Positions 1-7,844 of a stretch of 14,855 nucleotides of DNA are shown one piece after another; position 1 is the stretch's first letter; each line of letters begins with the position of its first letter. Origin of the DNA: Alphaproteobacteria bacterium UBA2964. GTDB taxonomy: Bacteria > Pseudomonadota > Alphaproteobacteria > MPNO01 > UBA2964. The position numbers and the translations under genes were made by a program. The stretch covers positions 1 to 14,855 of the forward strand of contig DEBE01000191.1 in assembly GCA_002348425.1 (NCBI GenBank), read 5' to 3'. The notes below the pieces were generated by a model. The model was not told where the DNA came from. It did no database searches and saw nothing but the letters and a program-made list of their open reading frames with translations.

Positions 1-75
1 GATATCAATGTTGATGCTCCGGGCATTGCTGCCCGTCGGATGCTTGCCCGGGATATCGAGGCAGAAAATAAATAA
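1..75 (+). CDS. C-terminal fragment of an unidentified protein
   Basis: Frame 1 is open from the window edge to a TAA at 73-75 and encodes 24 residues, including VDAPGIAARRMLARDIE, with a charged helical-looking end. Only the tail is present and I do not recognise the family. The stop lies 3 bases from the stop of the convergent flavin monooxygenase gene, which fits two real genes meeting tail to tail. Function cannot be assigned without the upstream sequence. Confidence 0.5.
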   Translation, partial: DINVDAPGIAARRMLARDIEAENK

Positions 76-78
76 AAC

Positions 79-1098
79 TTATCCCAAGACCTCGCGCACT
101 TGTGGAAAAACCCTTTCGCCAAGTATTGAGAGGGTATCCATCGTTAGTGAATGGGGCATGTCGGCCCACTGAATGCTCATAATAAGGTGATTTGTACCAA
201 TCTCTTTATTGAGATTTATAATTTGTTCCGTGACATCTTCCGGTGAACCTATGATAAATCTGTCCCCGGCAAGTTCATTAAAGGCTAGTGCAAGGTTTTG
301 ATCACCTTCCGGTAATTGGTCTCCCTGACCCCAAGATTGGTAGGCATTATATTTCTTTGTAAGATAAGGCCCGGCCCATTTTATTGCCTCCTCTCTTGTT
401 TCTGCAACAAATAACTCCCTTCTCATTGGCAGTTCTGTTGGGAAGGGTTTTTTGCATTCATCGAGTGCCCTTTTGTAAATTTCTATTTGTTGTTTTATAT
501 GACTAATTTTATTGTGAGGATTAATATACCAACAATCACCGAGCCTTGCGGCGCGTTTAATGGCTGGGTCAGCATTGGCGCCAATCCAAATTGGAGGGAA
601 AGGTTTCTGAAGTGGTTTTGGAGAACAAGAGGCTTCATTTAAACTAAAATGAGTGCCAGACATTGTAACCTTTTCTTCAGACCAAAGGCGTTTGAGGGCA
701 ATTAAGTTTTCTTCCAAGAGTTTGCCGCGTTTTTTTACGTCACTGCCAAATGCTGCAAATTCTACCTCACGGTACCCTAATGCTACTCCACAAATTAATC
801 TGCCATTTGACATTATATCGATGGTGGAGAGTTGTTCGGCAATATCGAGGGGTTTGTGTAAAGATAGGAGAACCACTCCAGCATTTAGTTTTACTCGTTT
901 TGTTTCTGCGCTTAATCTGGCCAAAATGGGTAGTTGTTGAAATGCCCTAAAGGGCGCTGTGCTGTAGTGCGATGTTTTAGTGATAGAATCAAAACCTAAA
1001 TTTTCCGCTGCTTTGCACTCACTTATTAGCTCCTCAAAACAAGTTCGGATATCTTGGTTGGTTTCATATTGGCCACGAATTGCAAGGCCGAACTGCAT
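79..1098 (-). CDS. LLM-class (luciferase-like) flavin-dependent oxidoreductase
   Basis: This 339-residue protein has the layout of a bacterial-luciferase-like TIM-barrel monooxygenase or F420/FMN-dependent oxidoreductase. The N-terminal strand MQFGLAIRG is followed by the family block HKPLDIAEQLSTIDIMSNGR (81-100) running into GVALGYREVEFAAFG (104-118). PPIWIGANADPAIKRAARLGD (about 168-188) is the usual second-half flavin-region signature, and IGSPEDVTEQI near residue 283 is the common C-terminal element. Length is normal and no signal peptide is seen. The ATG at 1098 is preceded by AAGGAAAG about 5 bases upstream on the minus strand, supporting the start. The gene is divergent from the FAD dehydrogenase at 1330. 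Members use reduced FMN or F420 on very varied organic substrates, so neither cofactor nor substrate can be read from sequence. The family call is firm; any link to oxalate is unsupported. Confidence 0.9.
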   Translation of the reverse strand: MQFGLAIRGQYETNQDIRTCFEELISECKAAENLGFDSITKTSHYSTAPFRAFQQLPILARLSAETKRVKLNAGVVLLSLHKPLDIAEQLSTIDIMSNGRLICGVALGYREVEFAAFGSDVKKRGKLLEENLIALKRLWSEEKVTMSGTHFSLNEASCSPKPLQKPFPPIWIGANADPAIKRAARLGDCWYINPHNKISHIKQQIEIYKRALDECKKPFPTELPMRRELFVAETREEAIKWAGPYLTKKYNAYQSWGQGDQLPEGDQNLALAFNELAGDRFIIGSPEDVTEQIINLNKEIGTNHLIMSIQWADMPHSLTMDTLSILGERVFPQVREVLG

Positions 1099-1257
1099 TT
1101 TGACTTTCCTTTTTAGTTAAAAATTTCTTTCGATTTAAAAAATCTTTGCCGTAATATTATAAGGAAATCAACAGGATTGATTTAGATTGGAGTTGATTCA
1201 AAATATGTGATAGTGGCAAATATAGTTACAAAATGGAGTTTGTTGGATTGTATCCCC

Positions 1258-1286
1258 TTGTGGCACTGGCTGTTAGCCGGTATATC
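1258..1286 (+). promoter_or_regulatory. Possible sigma70-type promoter of the FAD dehydrogenase gene
   Basis: TTGTGG (1258-1263) and TATATC (1281-1286) are separated by 17 bases and would give a leader of roughly 35 bases before the ATG at 1330. Each hexamer matches the consensus only partly (3/6 and 4/6), and AT-rich DNA gives such pairs by chance, so this is a weak candidate. Confidence 0.25.
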
Positions 1287-1329
1287 CAAAAGCATCAATT
1301 GACCAGCGAGATCAAAGGAATATGCAAAA

Positions 1330-2817
1330 ATGGCTGATGGAATTTATGACGTAGTAGTTGTCGGAGCGGGTAATGCGGCGGCTTGTGCGGCTTTAGCTGC
1401 GCAAGATGCGGGTTCTGAGAAAATTGTCATGTTAGAACGTGCCCCTGAAGACGAGGCTGGCGGTAATACACGTTTCACCGCTGGGGCTATGCGGGTGGTA
1501 TATGACGGTGTTGAGGATATTAAGAAGCTGGTCGAACTTTCTAACCAAGAAATTGCCGATACAGATTTTGGTACCTATACGAAGGATCAATTTTTTGATG
1601 ACATCTTTAGGGTGACCCAGTTTCGTACAGACCCAGAAATGGCTGAAACTCTGGTAACAAAAAGTCTTGAAACACTCACCTGGATGCGGGAAAAGGGGAT
1701 ACGTTTTGTACCAATTTACGGTCGTCAGGCTTTTAAAATTGATGGAAAATTTAAATTTTGGGGTGGACTGACTGTCGAGACATGGGGTGGCGGGCCCGGG
1801 CTTTATGAAGCTCAACAAGAAATTACAAAAAAGAACGGTATTGAGACAATGTTTGAAACTCGCGCTGTGGACCTAATTTTCGATGGCGCAAAAATTACTG
1901 GGGTTCGTATAAAACAAGGTGCGAGTGTTAAGGAGCTGAAGTGTAAATCCGTAGTATTAGCGTCGGGAGGTTTTCAGGCAAATCCAGAATGGCGTACCCG
2001 GTACCTAGGGCCCGGATGGGATCTCGCAAAAATTCGGGGAACACGTTTTAATACTGGTGATGGTATTCGCATGGCGACCGATATTGGTGCCGCAACTTAT
2101 GGTAACTGGTCGGGTTGCCACGCGGTAGGTTGGGATCGTAACGCTCCTGAATTTGGCGATCTTGCAGTAGGTGATCAATTTCAAAAACACTCATATCCGT
2201 TTTTTATTATGGTCAATGCAACTGGCAAGCGTTTTGTTGATGAGGGAGCAGACTTCCGTAATTATACTTATGCAAAGTACGGACGTGTCATTCTTGATCA
2301 GCCCGCTCAATTTGCATGGCAAGTACTCGACGCTAAAGTGGCACACCTAAAACGCGATGAATATTCGATTCGTCAAGTGACGAAGGTTACAGCTGATACC
2401 ATAGAAGAATTGGCAGAAAAACTTGAGGGCGTGGACAAAGACGCTTTTCTCAAAGAAATTGAGCAATATAACGCCGCTGTTCGACAAGATATCGAATACA
2501 ACCCAAATGTTAAAGACGGCAGATGCACTGAAGGATTAGATATTAATAAATCTAATTGGGCTCAAACAATTGATACAGCGCCCTTCGAGGCGTATCAAGT
2601 GACCTGCGGTGTTACCTTTACTTTTGGTGGTTTAAGGATCAACACCGATGGTCAGGTCGTGGATACAGACTTAATTCCAATGGAAGGTCTTTATGCAGCT
2701 GGTGAGTGCGTTGGGGGATTATTTTATTTCAATTATCCCGGTGGTTCAGGCTTAACCGCTGGCTCCGTATTTGGCAAACTTGCGGGATATTCGGCTGGGT
2801 TGGCTGCTAGTGCATAA
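1330..2817 (+). CDS. FAD-dependent dehydrogenase, tricarballylate dehydrogenase (TcuA)/fumarate reductase flavoprotein family
   Basis: The 495-residue protein is a FAD_binding_2 flavoprotein. The N-terminal dinucleotide site is VVVVGAGNAAACAA (8-21), with the ribose-binding acid at E36. GKRFVDEGAD carries R301, in the place of the catalytic arginine of soluble fumarate reductases. The C-terminal FAD-closing region is GLYAAGECVGGLFYFNYPGG and following residues. At 427-434 it reads GVTFTFGG, where fumarate reductases have the active-site HHTMGG. This resembles TcuA's ITFTYLG and argues against a true fumarate reductase. TcuA oxidises tricarballylate to cis-aconitate; the substrate here is probably a carboxylic acid but is unknown. 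No signal peptide, haem motif or fused FMN domain is present, so it is probably cytoplasmic. AAGGA at 1315-1319 supports the ATG. The gene is 333 bases upstream of oxc on the same strand; co-regulation is possible but unproven. Confidence 0.85.
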   Translation: MADGIYDVVVVGAGNAAACAALAAQDAGSEKIVMLERAPEDEAGGNTRFTAGAMRVVYDGVEDIKKLVELSNQEIADTDFGTYTKDQFFDDIFRVTQFRTDPEMAETLVTKSLETLTWMREKGIRFVPIYGRQAFKIDGKFKFWGGLTVETWGGGPGLYEAQQEITKKNGIETMFETRAVDLIFDGAKITGVRIKQGASVKELKCKSVVLASGGFQANPEWRTRYLGPGWDLAKIRGTRFNTGDGIRMATDIGAATYGNWSGCHAVGWDRNAPEFGDLAVGDQFQKHSYPFFIMVNATGKRFVDEGADFRNYTYAKYGRVILDQPAQFAWQVLDAKVAHLKRDEYSIRQVTKVTADTIEELAEKLEGVDKDAFLKEIEQYNAAVRQDIEYNPNVKDGRCTEGLDINKSNWAQTIDTAPFEAYQVTCGVTFTFGGLRINTDGQVVDTDLIPMEGLYAAGECVGGLFYFNYPGGSGLTAGSVFGKLAGYSAGLAASA

Positions 2818-2849
2818 AAATAAAATAGTGGCGGTTCTGAATTAACAAA

Positions 2850-2868
2850 AGGCATATTAATATTGCCT
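2850..2868. repeat. Inverted repeat AGGCA-N9-TGCCT
   Basis: Five-base arms AGGCA (2850-2854) and TGCCT (2864-2868) surround an AT-only core. The core includes the perfect palindrome ATATTAATAT (2854-2863), leaving one extra T on the right side. It lies 33 bases after the FAD dehydrogenase stop. There is no T run, so it is a poor terminator. It resembles the repeat at 3049-3071 and may be an operator. Confidence 0.4.
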
Positions 2869-3048
2869 CTTCAGTGCAGTGCATAAAATTTTTATACTCG
2901 CTTTAGCAGAGTTATGGGTGATTTTGAAGGCATGTCCCTGTTTTCTCCCTTTAAAAAGATTATTTATTTTTTGAGTCATTGTTATCGGTTTCTCCAAAAC
3001 TGTGATATTTGTTGAAGATTAATCTCGAGCAACTGATAAAAACTTTTG

Positions 3049-3071
3049 AGGCAAATAAATATTAATTGCCT
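3049..3071. repeat. Inverted repeat AGGCAA-N11-TTGCCT upstream of oxc
   Basis: Six-base perfect arms AGGCAA (3049-3054) and TTGCCT (3066-3071) flank an AT-only centre of 11 bases, with three further symmetric positions inside. The right arm coincides with a candidate -35 hexamer for oxc, a position where a bound repressor would block polymerase. The arms match those of the repeat 200 bases upstream. Operator function is inferred; no regulator gene is in the window. Confidence 0.45.
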
Positions 3072-3093
3072 GGACATAGCGTTTTCGTAGCAT
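3066..3093 (+). promoter_or_regulatory. Candidate promoter of the oxc-frc-ligase operon
   Basis: TTGCCT (3066-3071) lies 16 bases from TAGCAT (3088-3093), each matching the sigma70 consensus in 4 of 6 positions; CATAAT at 3091-3096 is an alternative -10 with a 19-base spacer. Transcription would start near 3100, giving a leader of about 50 bases with AGGA (3140-3143) before the ATG at 3151. It is the best pair I see in this gap, but only moderately convincing. Confidence 0.3.
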
Positions 3094-3150
3094 AATGCTG
3101 GTTTAGTGAAACTGGAGTAGGAAGCAGAATTTCTAAAATAGGAATACACG

Positions 3151-4863
3151 ATGATCGAAAAAGTTCAAGAAAGTGATAACCTCACTGATGGGTTTCACCT
3201 AATCATTGATGCGTTGAAGCTAAACGGTATCAGTACGATATATAATGTTCCCGGAATTCCGATTACGGACCTGGGTAGATTTATGCAACATGCGGGAATG
3301 CGAGTGCTTTCCTTTCGACATGAACAAAATGCAGGCTATGCAGCGGCAATCGCAGGGTTTTTAACACAAAAACCCGGGATATGCCTGACGGTTTCGGCAC
3401 CTGGATTTCTTAATGGTCTGACTGCGCTTTCTCATGCAACAACAAACTGTTTTCCAATGATTTTGATAAGTGGTTCCTCAGAGCGGGAAATTGTTGATTT
3501 GCAACAAGGAGACTATGAAGAGATGGACCAAATGGCTATTGCAAAGCCATTATGTAAATCAGCATATCGCGTATTGCATGCAGAAGATATCGGTGTCGGG
3601 ATAGCTCGAGCTATAAGGGCTTCGGTTTCCGGGCGGCCTGGCGGGGTTTATCTTGATTTTCCAGCTAAATTATTTGGACAGGTCATGGATGCTGACGCTG
3701 GTCAGCGATCGTTGATTAAAGTTATTGACCCTGCCCCGTGCCAAATACCTTCTCCTGAATCGTTAGCGCGTGCTGTTGACGTACTTAAGGGGGCGAAGAG
3801 GCCTCTCATTGTCTTGGGCAAGGGCGCCGCATATGCTCAAGCTGACGATAAAATCCGAGATTTGGTTGAAAAAAGTGGGATACCTTATTTGCCCATGAGT
3901 ATGGCAAAGGGAATTCTTCCTGATACCCACCCGCAATCTGCTAGCGCAGCCCGTTCACTTGTTTTAAAAGAGTCGGATGTCGTGATGTTGATTGGCGCTC
4001 GCTTGAATTGGTTGCTTTCCCACGGTAAAGGGAAGGCTTGGGGCAAAAACCCGAAAAAATTCATACAAATTGATATAGAGCCACGCGAAATGGATAGCAA
4101 TGTTGAAATTGTTGCTCCAGTAGTTGGGGATATCACTTCCAGTTTGAGTGGCTTCATTGAAAAGATGGGAGAAAACTGGGCGGCACCACCAAAAAATTGG
4201 ACTGGCGCGGTAAAAGAAAAGGTAGAAAGTAACGTCGCACGTATGGCACCAAGATTAAAGAACAATAATGTTCCGATGGACTACCATGGCGCCCTAGGCG
4301 TACTTAGATCGATCATCAAAGAAAATCCTGAACTCGTTCTAGTGAATGAGGGCGCTAACACGCTGGATTTTGCCCGCAGCATCATCGATATGTACAAACC
4401 AAGAAAACGCCTTGATGTTGGTACTTGGGGCGTCATGGGTGTAGGTATGGGTACGGCGATAGCGGCGGCTGTGGAAACAGGCAGTCAAGTGCTAGCGGTT
4501 GAGGGAGACAGTGCATTTGGGTTTTCTGGTATGGAGATAGAGACCATCTGTCGCTACAAATTGCCTGTATGTGTAGTTGTTTTTAATAACGGCGGAATTT
4601 ATCGAGGCTCGGACCAAAATAATGCAGGTGATGATGTAGCCACCACCATTTTTGTCAGGGACGCACGTTACGATAAGATGATGGAAGCTTTTGGTGGAGA
4701 AGGATATAATGCCACATCTCCTGATGAGCTTAGTCAGTCGGTCAATGAGGCTCTAGTGTCTGGAAAACCAACCCTAGTGAATGCAGTGATAGATCCGGAA
4801 GCCGGAACTGAAAGTGGCAGGATTGGTAATCTAAATCCACAAAGTATAGTTGCTAAAAATTAA
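3151..4863 (+). CDS. oxc: Oxalyl-CoA decarboxylase
   Basis: This thiamine-diphosphate enzyme decarboxylates oxalyl-CoA to formyl-CoA and CO2 in the cytoplasm. Its 570 residues match the usual length of about 565 and resemble, from memory, the Oxalobacter formigenes and E. coli enzymes along the whole chain. The N-terminal pyrimidine-binding domain contains FRHEQ with the cofactor-activating E58 (Glu56 in O. formigenes), SAPGFLNG and the diagnostic [12 protein letters not shown] (117-128) with Y122 and E123. The middle domain contains GKGAAYAQ and [15 protein letters not shown]. The C-terminal domain carries the TPP/Mg motif from GDS (452-454) to NN (479-480), then GGIYRG with Y484. The closing segment ESGRI includes S555, equivalent to Ser553 of the active-site lid. 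These residues separate it from 2-hydroxyacyl-CoA lyases and acetolactate synthases. AGGA at 3140-3143 supports the ATG. It is first of three same-strand genes, 42 bases before frc. Confidence 0.96.
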   Translation: MIEKVQESDNLTDGFHLIIDALKLNGISTIYNVPGIPITDLGRFMQHAGMRVLSFRHEQNAGYAAAIAGFLTQKPGICLTVSAPGFLNGLTALSHATTNCFPMILISGSSEREIVDLQQGDYEEMDQMAIAKPLCKSAYRVLHAEDIGVGIARAIRASVSGRPGGVYLDFPAKLFGQVMDADAGQRSLIKVIDPAPCQIPSPESLARAVDVLKGAKRPLIVLGKGAAYAQADDKIRDLVEKSGIPYLPMSMAKGILPDTHPQSASAARSLVLKESDVVMLIGARLNWLLSHGKGKAWGKNPKKFIQIDIEPREMDSNVEIVAPVVGDITSSLSGFIEKMGENWAAPPKNWTGAVKEKVESNVARMAPRLKNNNVPMDYHGALGVLRSIIKENPELVLVNEGANTLDFARSIIDMYKPRKRLDVGTWGVMGVGMGTAIAAAVETGSQVLAVEGDSAFGFSGMEIETICRYKLPVCVVVFNNGGIYRGSDQNNAGDDVATTIFVRDARYDKMMEAFGGEGYNATSPDELSQSVNEALVSGKPTLVNAVIDPEAGTESGRIGNLNPQSIVAKN

Positions 4864-4905
4864 TGAATTATTAAGAAATCTGAGGTCAAAGACAGGATTG
4901 ATGAT

Positions 4906-6156
4906 ATGAGTAAAGCTCTTGAAGGTATAAAAATTTTGGATATGACGCACGTACAATCAGGCCCAACGTGCACCCAATTGCTGGCTTGGTTTGGAGCTGA
5001 TGTTATTAAGGTTGAAAGGCCTGGAGTTGGTGATGCAACGAGGGGTCAATTAAGAGATATTCCAGATGTCGATAGCCTTTATTTTACGATGCTCAATCAT
5101 AATAAACGCAGTGTCACTCTGAATCCAAAGACGAAAACTGGGTCAAAAATTTTTACGAAGTTGATACAAGAATGTGACGTGATGGTTGAAAACTTTGCTC
5201 CAGGAGCAATTGACCGTATGGGGTTTCCTTGGGAAAAGATCCAAGAAATTAATCCGAGAATGATATATGCCTCAGTAAAAGGATTTGGACCGGGACCTTA
5301 TGAGGATTGCAAAGTCTATGAAAATGTTGCTCAGTGCACCGGAGGAGCAGCATCAACTACAGGCTTTCTTGATGGTCCCCCCTTGGTAACCGGTGCGCAA
5401 ATAGGGGACTCAGGGACGGGTCTGCATTTAGCATTTGGTATTGTAACCGCCTTATTTCATCGAGAAAGTAGTGGCAAAGGACAGCGAGTAGAATGTGCTA
5501 TGCAGGATGGCGTGCTCAACCTCTCTAGAGTGAAGCTACGTGATCAACAGCGTCTAGAAAATGGACCACTTAAAGAGTATAGCCAGTATGGTCAGGGTTT
5601 GCCGTTTGGAGATGCAACCCCAAGAGCTGGAAATGACTCTGGTGGTGGTCAGCCTGGGTGGATCCTAAAATGCAAAGGTTGGGAATCGGATCCTAATGCG
5701 TATGTTTACTTCATAACACAAGCGGCGGTTTGGCAAAATATTTGCGATCTAATTGGTAAGCCTGAATGGAAAGATGACCCTGAATACGCTAAGCCAGAAG
5801 CAAGATTGGATAAGATTAAGCCAATTTTCGATGCCATAGAAGAGTGGACTACGACCCTCGATAAATTAGAGGTTATGAGAAGGTGCAATCCTCTAAATAT
5901 TCCGTGCGGTCCGATATTGTCTATGAAAGAGCTGGCAGAGGAACCTTCATTGAGAGCGACCGGAACTGTCGTTGAGGTAGATCATCCCGAACGGGGGAAA
6001 TATCTAACTGTAGGAAATCCCGTTAAATTGTCCGAGTCAAAATCGGAGGTAAAACGCTCGCCGCTGCTGGGTGAGCATACGGAGGAGATCCTTAAAAATG
6101 TCATAGGGTTTTCGGATGAAGAAATTACTTTGGCGCGTGAGGAAGGCGCTATTTAG
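4906..6156 (+). CDS. frc: Formyl-CoA:oxalate CoA-transferase
   Basis: This class III (CaiB/BaiF) CoA-transferase moves CoA from formyl-CoA to oxalate, giving formate and the oxalyl-CoA used by the preceding oxc product. At 416 residues it has the length of E. coli Frc (YfdW); the O. formigenes enzyme is 428. Visible hallmarks are HVQSGP with Q17, [48 protein letters not shown] and the catalytic aspartate D168 in [30 protein letters not shown] and LGEHTEEIL follow. Residue 48 is Gln, as in E. coli, rather than the Trp of O. formigenes. The mobile glycine loop reads SGGG (245-248) where the reference enzymes have GGGG. AGGA at 4894-4897 precedes the ATG by 8 bases. It lies between oxc and the ligase with gaps of 42 and 46 bases, so probably one transcript. 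Confidence 0.96.
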   Translation: MSKALEGIKILDMTHVQSGPTCTQLLAWFGADVIKVERPGVGDATRGQLRDIPDVDSLYFTMLNHNKRSVTLNPKTKTGSKIFTKLIQECDVMVENFAPGAIDRMGFPWEKIQEINPRMIYASVKGFGPGPYEDCKVYENVAQCTGGAASTTGFLDGPPLVTGAQIGDSGTGLHLAFGIVTALFHRESSGKGQRVECAMQDGVLNLSRVKLRDQQRLENGPLKEYSQYGQGLPFGDATPRAGNDSGGGQPGWILKCKGWESDPNAYVYFITQAAVWQNICDLIGKPEWKDDPEYAKPEARLDKIKPIFDAIEEWTTTLDKLEVMRRCNPLNIPCGPILSMKELAEEPSLRATGTVVEVDHPERGKYLTVGNPVKLSESKSEVKRSPLLGEHTEEILKNVIGFSDEEITLAREEGAI

Positions 6157-6202
6157 CGACTAGTATGGATGACGAGTTGTATAAAGTGGAGATTGGAGAG
6201 CT

Positions 6203-7837
6203 TTGAGTAACTATAAAGATAAAATTTTTGGAGAGGAATGGTCTAACTGGGTTGATCCTGAAGTGCCAGAATATTTCAATCCAACAACAGTGGTTCTTGA
6301 TAAACATCTGGAAACTAACGAGGCATCCTCAATAGCATTAATCGTAGATGATGAGTCGTATACATATGAACAATTTTTGCATCAGGTTTGCAGGGCGGCA
6401 AATGGTTTAAAGGCCCTCAATATCGATTCTGGGTCACGAATTTTGCTATTCGCCACCGACAGTCTCGAGTTTCTTTCTTTTTGGTTTGGAGCAATACGTG
6501 CAGGTATAATACCGGTTGTGGTGTCTGACGCATATAAAGCATCTAATCTTCTTTATTTTTTAAATGATACTGCCGCTAAAACCTTGTTTATAGATGTTGA
6601 ACAAACGGCGAAGTTAGATGAAATTTCTGATGATATACCGTATACCCTAGAAAACGTTATCGTCCGCGGCCCTCACATCGGGAATACTCCAGAGGCTGGT
6701 GATCGTAGCACCCTGACATGCAATGAAGCTGTCGAAGGCGCTGCCCAAAGCTTTGCCCCCTTACCGCTGCATCATAATGATGTTGCTTATATGTTTTATT
6801 CTGGAGGTACTACAGGCCCTGCAAAGGGAATTACCCATTTAGCACATGATTTTTTATTGGTTCCAGAGCGCCATGGAGCGTTTATGGAATATGGACCAAA
6901 AGATATAGTCCATGCTACTTCTAAGAAATATTTTACCCATGGTATTTGGCCCGCTGTTCTCATTCCTTTTTATTTTGGATCTACGAGCGTTATCTCCCGG
7001 TTACCGCCAACTGCCCAGAATATTGTAAAAATAGTTGAAAAATTCAAGCCTAACAAATTGATCACTGTTCCTACTATAATAAAAAATCTATTATTATTTG
7101 CTGAACAAGAGAGAGTTCCTGATTTTTCATCACTTAGTCTTGTAACATCTGCGTCGGAAAAAATGCCGCCAGAGATATTTGAGCAATTTGAAAAACTTTT
7201 CAGTTTAGAGATTTTGGATTCGATCGGTTCCTCAGAAATCACCTACGAGTGGATTGCTAATCGTCCAAAGGAATTTCGTCGGGGCAGTCTTGGTAAACCG
7301 GTTTTTGGTTATAACATCAAGCTGGTTGATGATGAAGGTACAGAAATTATGGAACCCAACACCGACGGCGAAGCGTGGATTAGCAGTCAAACAACATGCT
7401 TTTTCTATTGGCGGAAATTAGAAAAAAGTCGGGAGACATTCATCGGTGAGTGGGCCCGCACAGGCGACACCTTAAGATTTGATGAGGATGGCTTTTTCTG
7501 GTTTTCCGGACGTAGCGATGACGTATTTAAAGTAAAAGGATTGTGGGTTTCTCCGATCGAGGTCGAAGCTGCTATTACTGAACATGATAGTGTTTTGGAG
7601 GCGGCCGTCATCTCTTTTGAGAACCGAGAAGGTCTAACGCAGCCGAAAGCCTATATAGTTTTAAAACCAAATGTTGAAGTAAACGACTCTTTGGTTGTGG
7701 AGCTCAAGAATGGCGTGCGTAAAATCGGTGGTTACAAGGTGCCACAAGAAATAGAGTTTGTAGACACCCTTCCGAGAACAACTTTAATGAAGATTGACCG
7801 CCGGGCCCTAAGGGAATTGGATACCAAAGGTCTGTGA
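6203..7837 (+). CDS. AMP-forming acyl-CoA synthetase, benzoate-CoA ligase-like
   Basis: This is an ANL-superfamily adenylating enzyme of 544 residues that would join a carboxylic acid to CoA using ATP. The phosphate loop is YSGGTTGPAKG (199-209), differing from the common SSGTTGxPKG by Gly for Ser and by a PAKG order. GSSEI marks the adenine/acyl pocket region. ARTGDT (418-423) holds the ribose-binding D422. GRSDDVFKVKG begins at 436 with the hinge and R437, VSPIEVEAA follows, and the adenylation lysine is K530 in PRTTLMKIDR. The GSSE, YWRK and KVKGLWVSPIEVE texture resembles benzoate/4-hydroxybenzoate-CoA ligases. The start is TTG: an in-frame stop lies at 6182-6184 and no ATG comes between, while GGAGAG (6195-6200) sits close upstream. 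Placed 46 bases after frc, it could make oxalyl-CoA, formyl-CoA or another thioester; the substrate cannot be read from sequence. Confidence 0.88.
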   Translation: MSNYKDKIFGEEWSNWVDPEVPEYFNPTTVVLDKHLETNEASSIALIVDDESYTYEQFLHQVCRAANGLKALNIDSGSRILLFATDSLEFLSFWFGAIRAGIIPVVVSDAYKASNLLYFLNDTAAKTLFIDVEQTAKLDEISDDIPYTLENVIVRGPHIGNTPEAGDRSTLTCNEAVEGAAQSFAPLPLHHNDVAYMFYSGGTTGPAKGITHLAHDFLLVPERHGAFMEYGPKDIVHATSKKYFTHGIWPAVLIPFYFGSTSVISRLPPTAQNIVKIVEKFKPNKLITVPTIIKNLLLFAEQERVPDFSSLSLVTSASEKMPPEIFEQFEKLFSLEILDSIGSSEITYEWIANRPKEFRRGSLGKPVFGYNIKLVDDEGTEIMEPNTDGEAWISSQTTCFFYWRKLEKSRETFIGEWARTGDTLRFDEDGFFWFSGRSDDVFKVKGLWVSPIEVEAAITEHDSVLEAAVISFENREGLTQPKAYIVLKPNVEVNDSLVVELKNGVRKIGGYKVPQEIEFVDTLPRTTLMKIDRRALRELDTKGL

Positions 7838-7844
7838 AAATCAA

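Larger units (their letters stand above)
2818..3150. other. Intergenic region between the FAD dehydrogenase and oxc
   Basis: I see no coding region in these 333 bases. They hold two similar AT-cored inverted repeats (2850-2868 and 3049-3071, listed separately) and a possible oxc promoter overlapping the second. No GC-rich hairpin followed by a T tract is present, so there is no convincing intrinsic terminator after the FAD dehydrogenase. The first repeat is the only hairpin close to the stop codon. Confidence 0.6.

Noticed and set aside
653..950. Overlapping + strand open frames inside the flavin monooxygenase gene
   Set aside because: They lie opposite a gene with clear family motifs, encode low-complexity unrecognisable peptides and have no supporting ribosome sites; they are shadows.
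3151..4863. Possibility that the ThDP enzyme is a 2-hydroxyacyl-CoA lyase or acetolactate synthase
   Set aside because: The [12 protein letters not shown] block, Y484 and the ESGRI lid segment are oxalyl-CoA decarboxylase features, and frc is immediately downstream.
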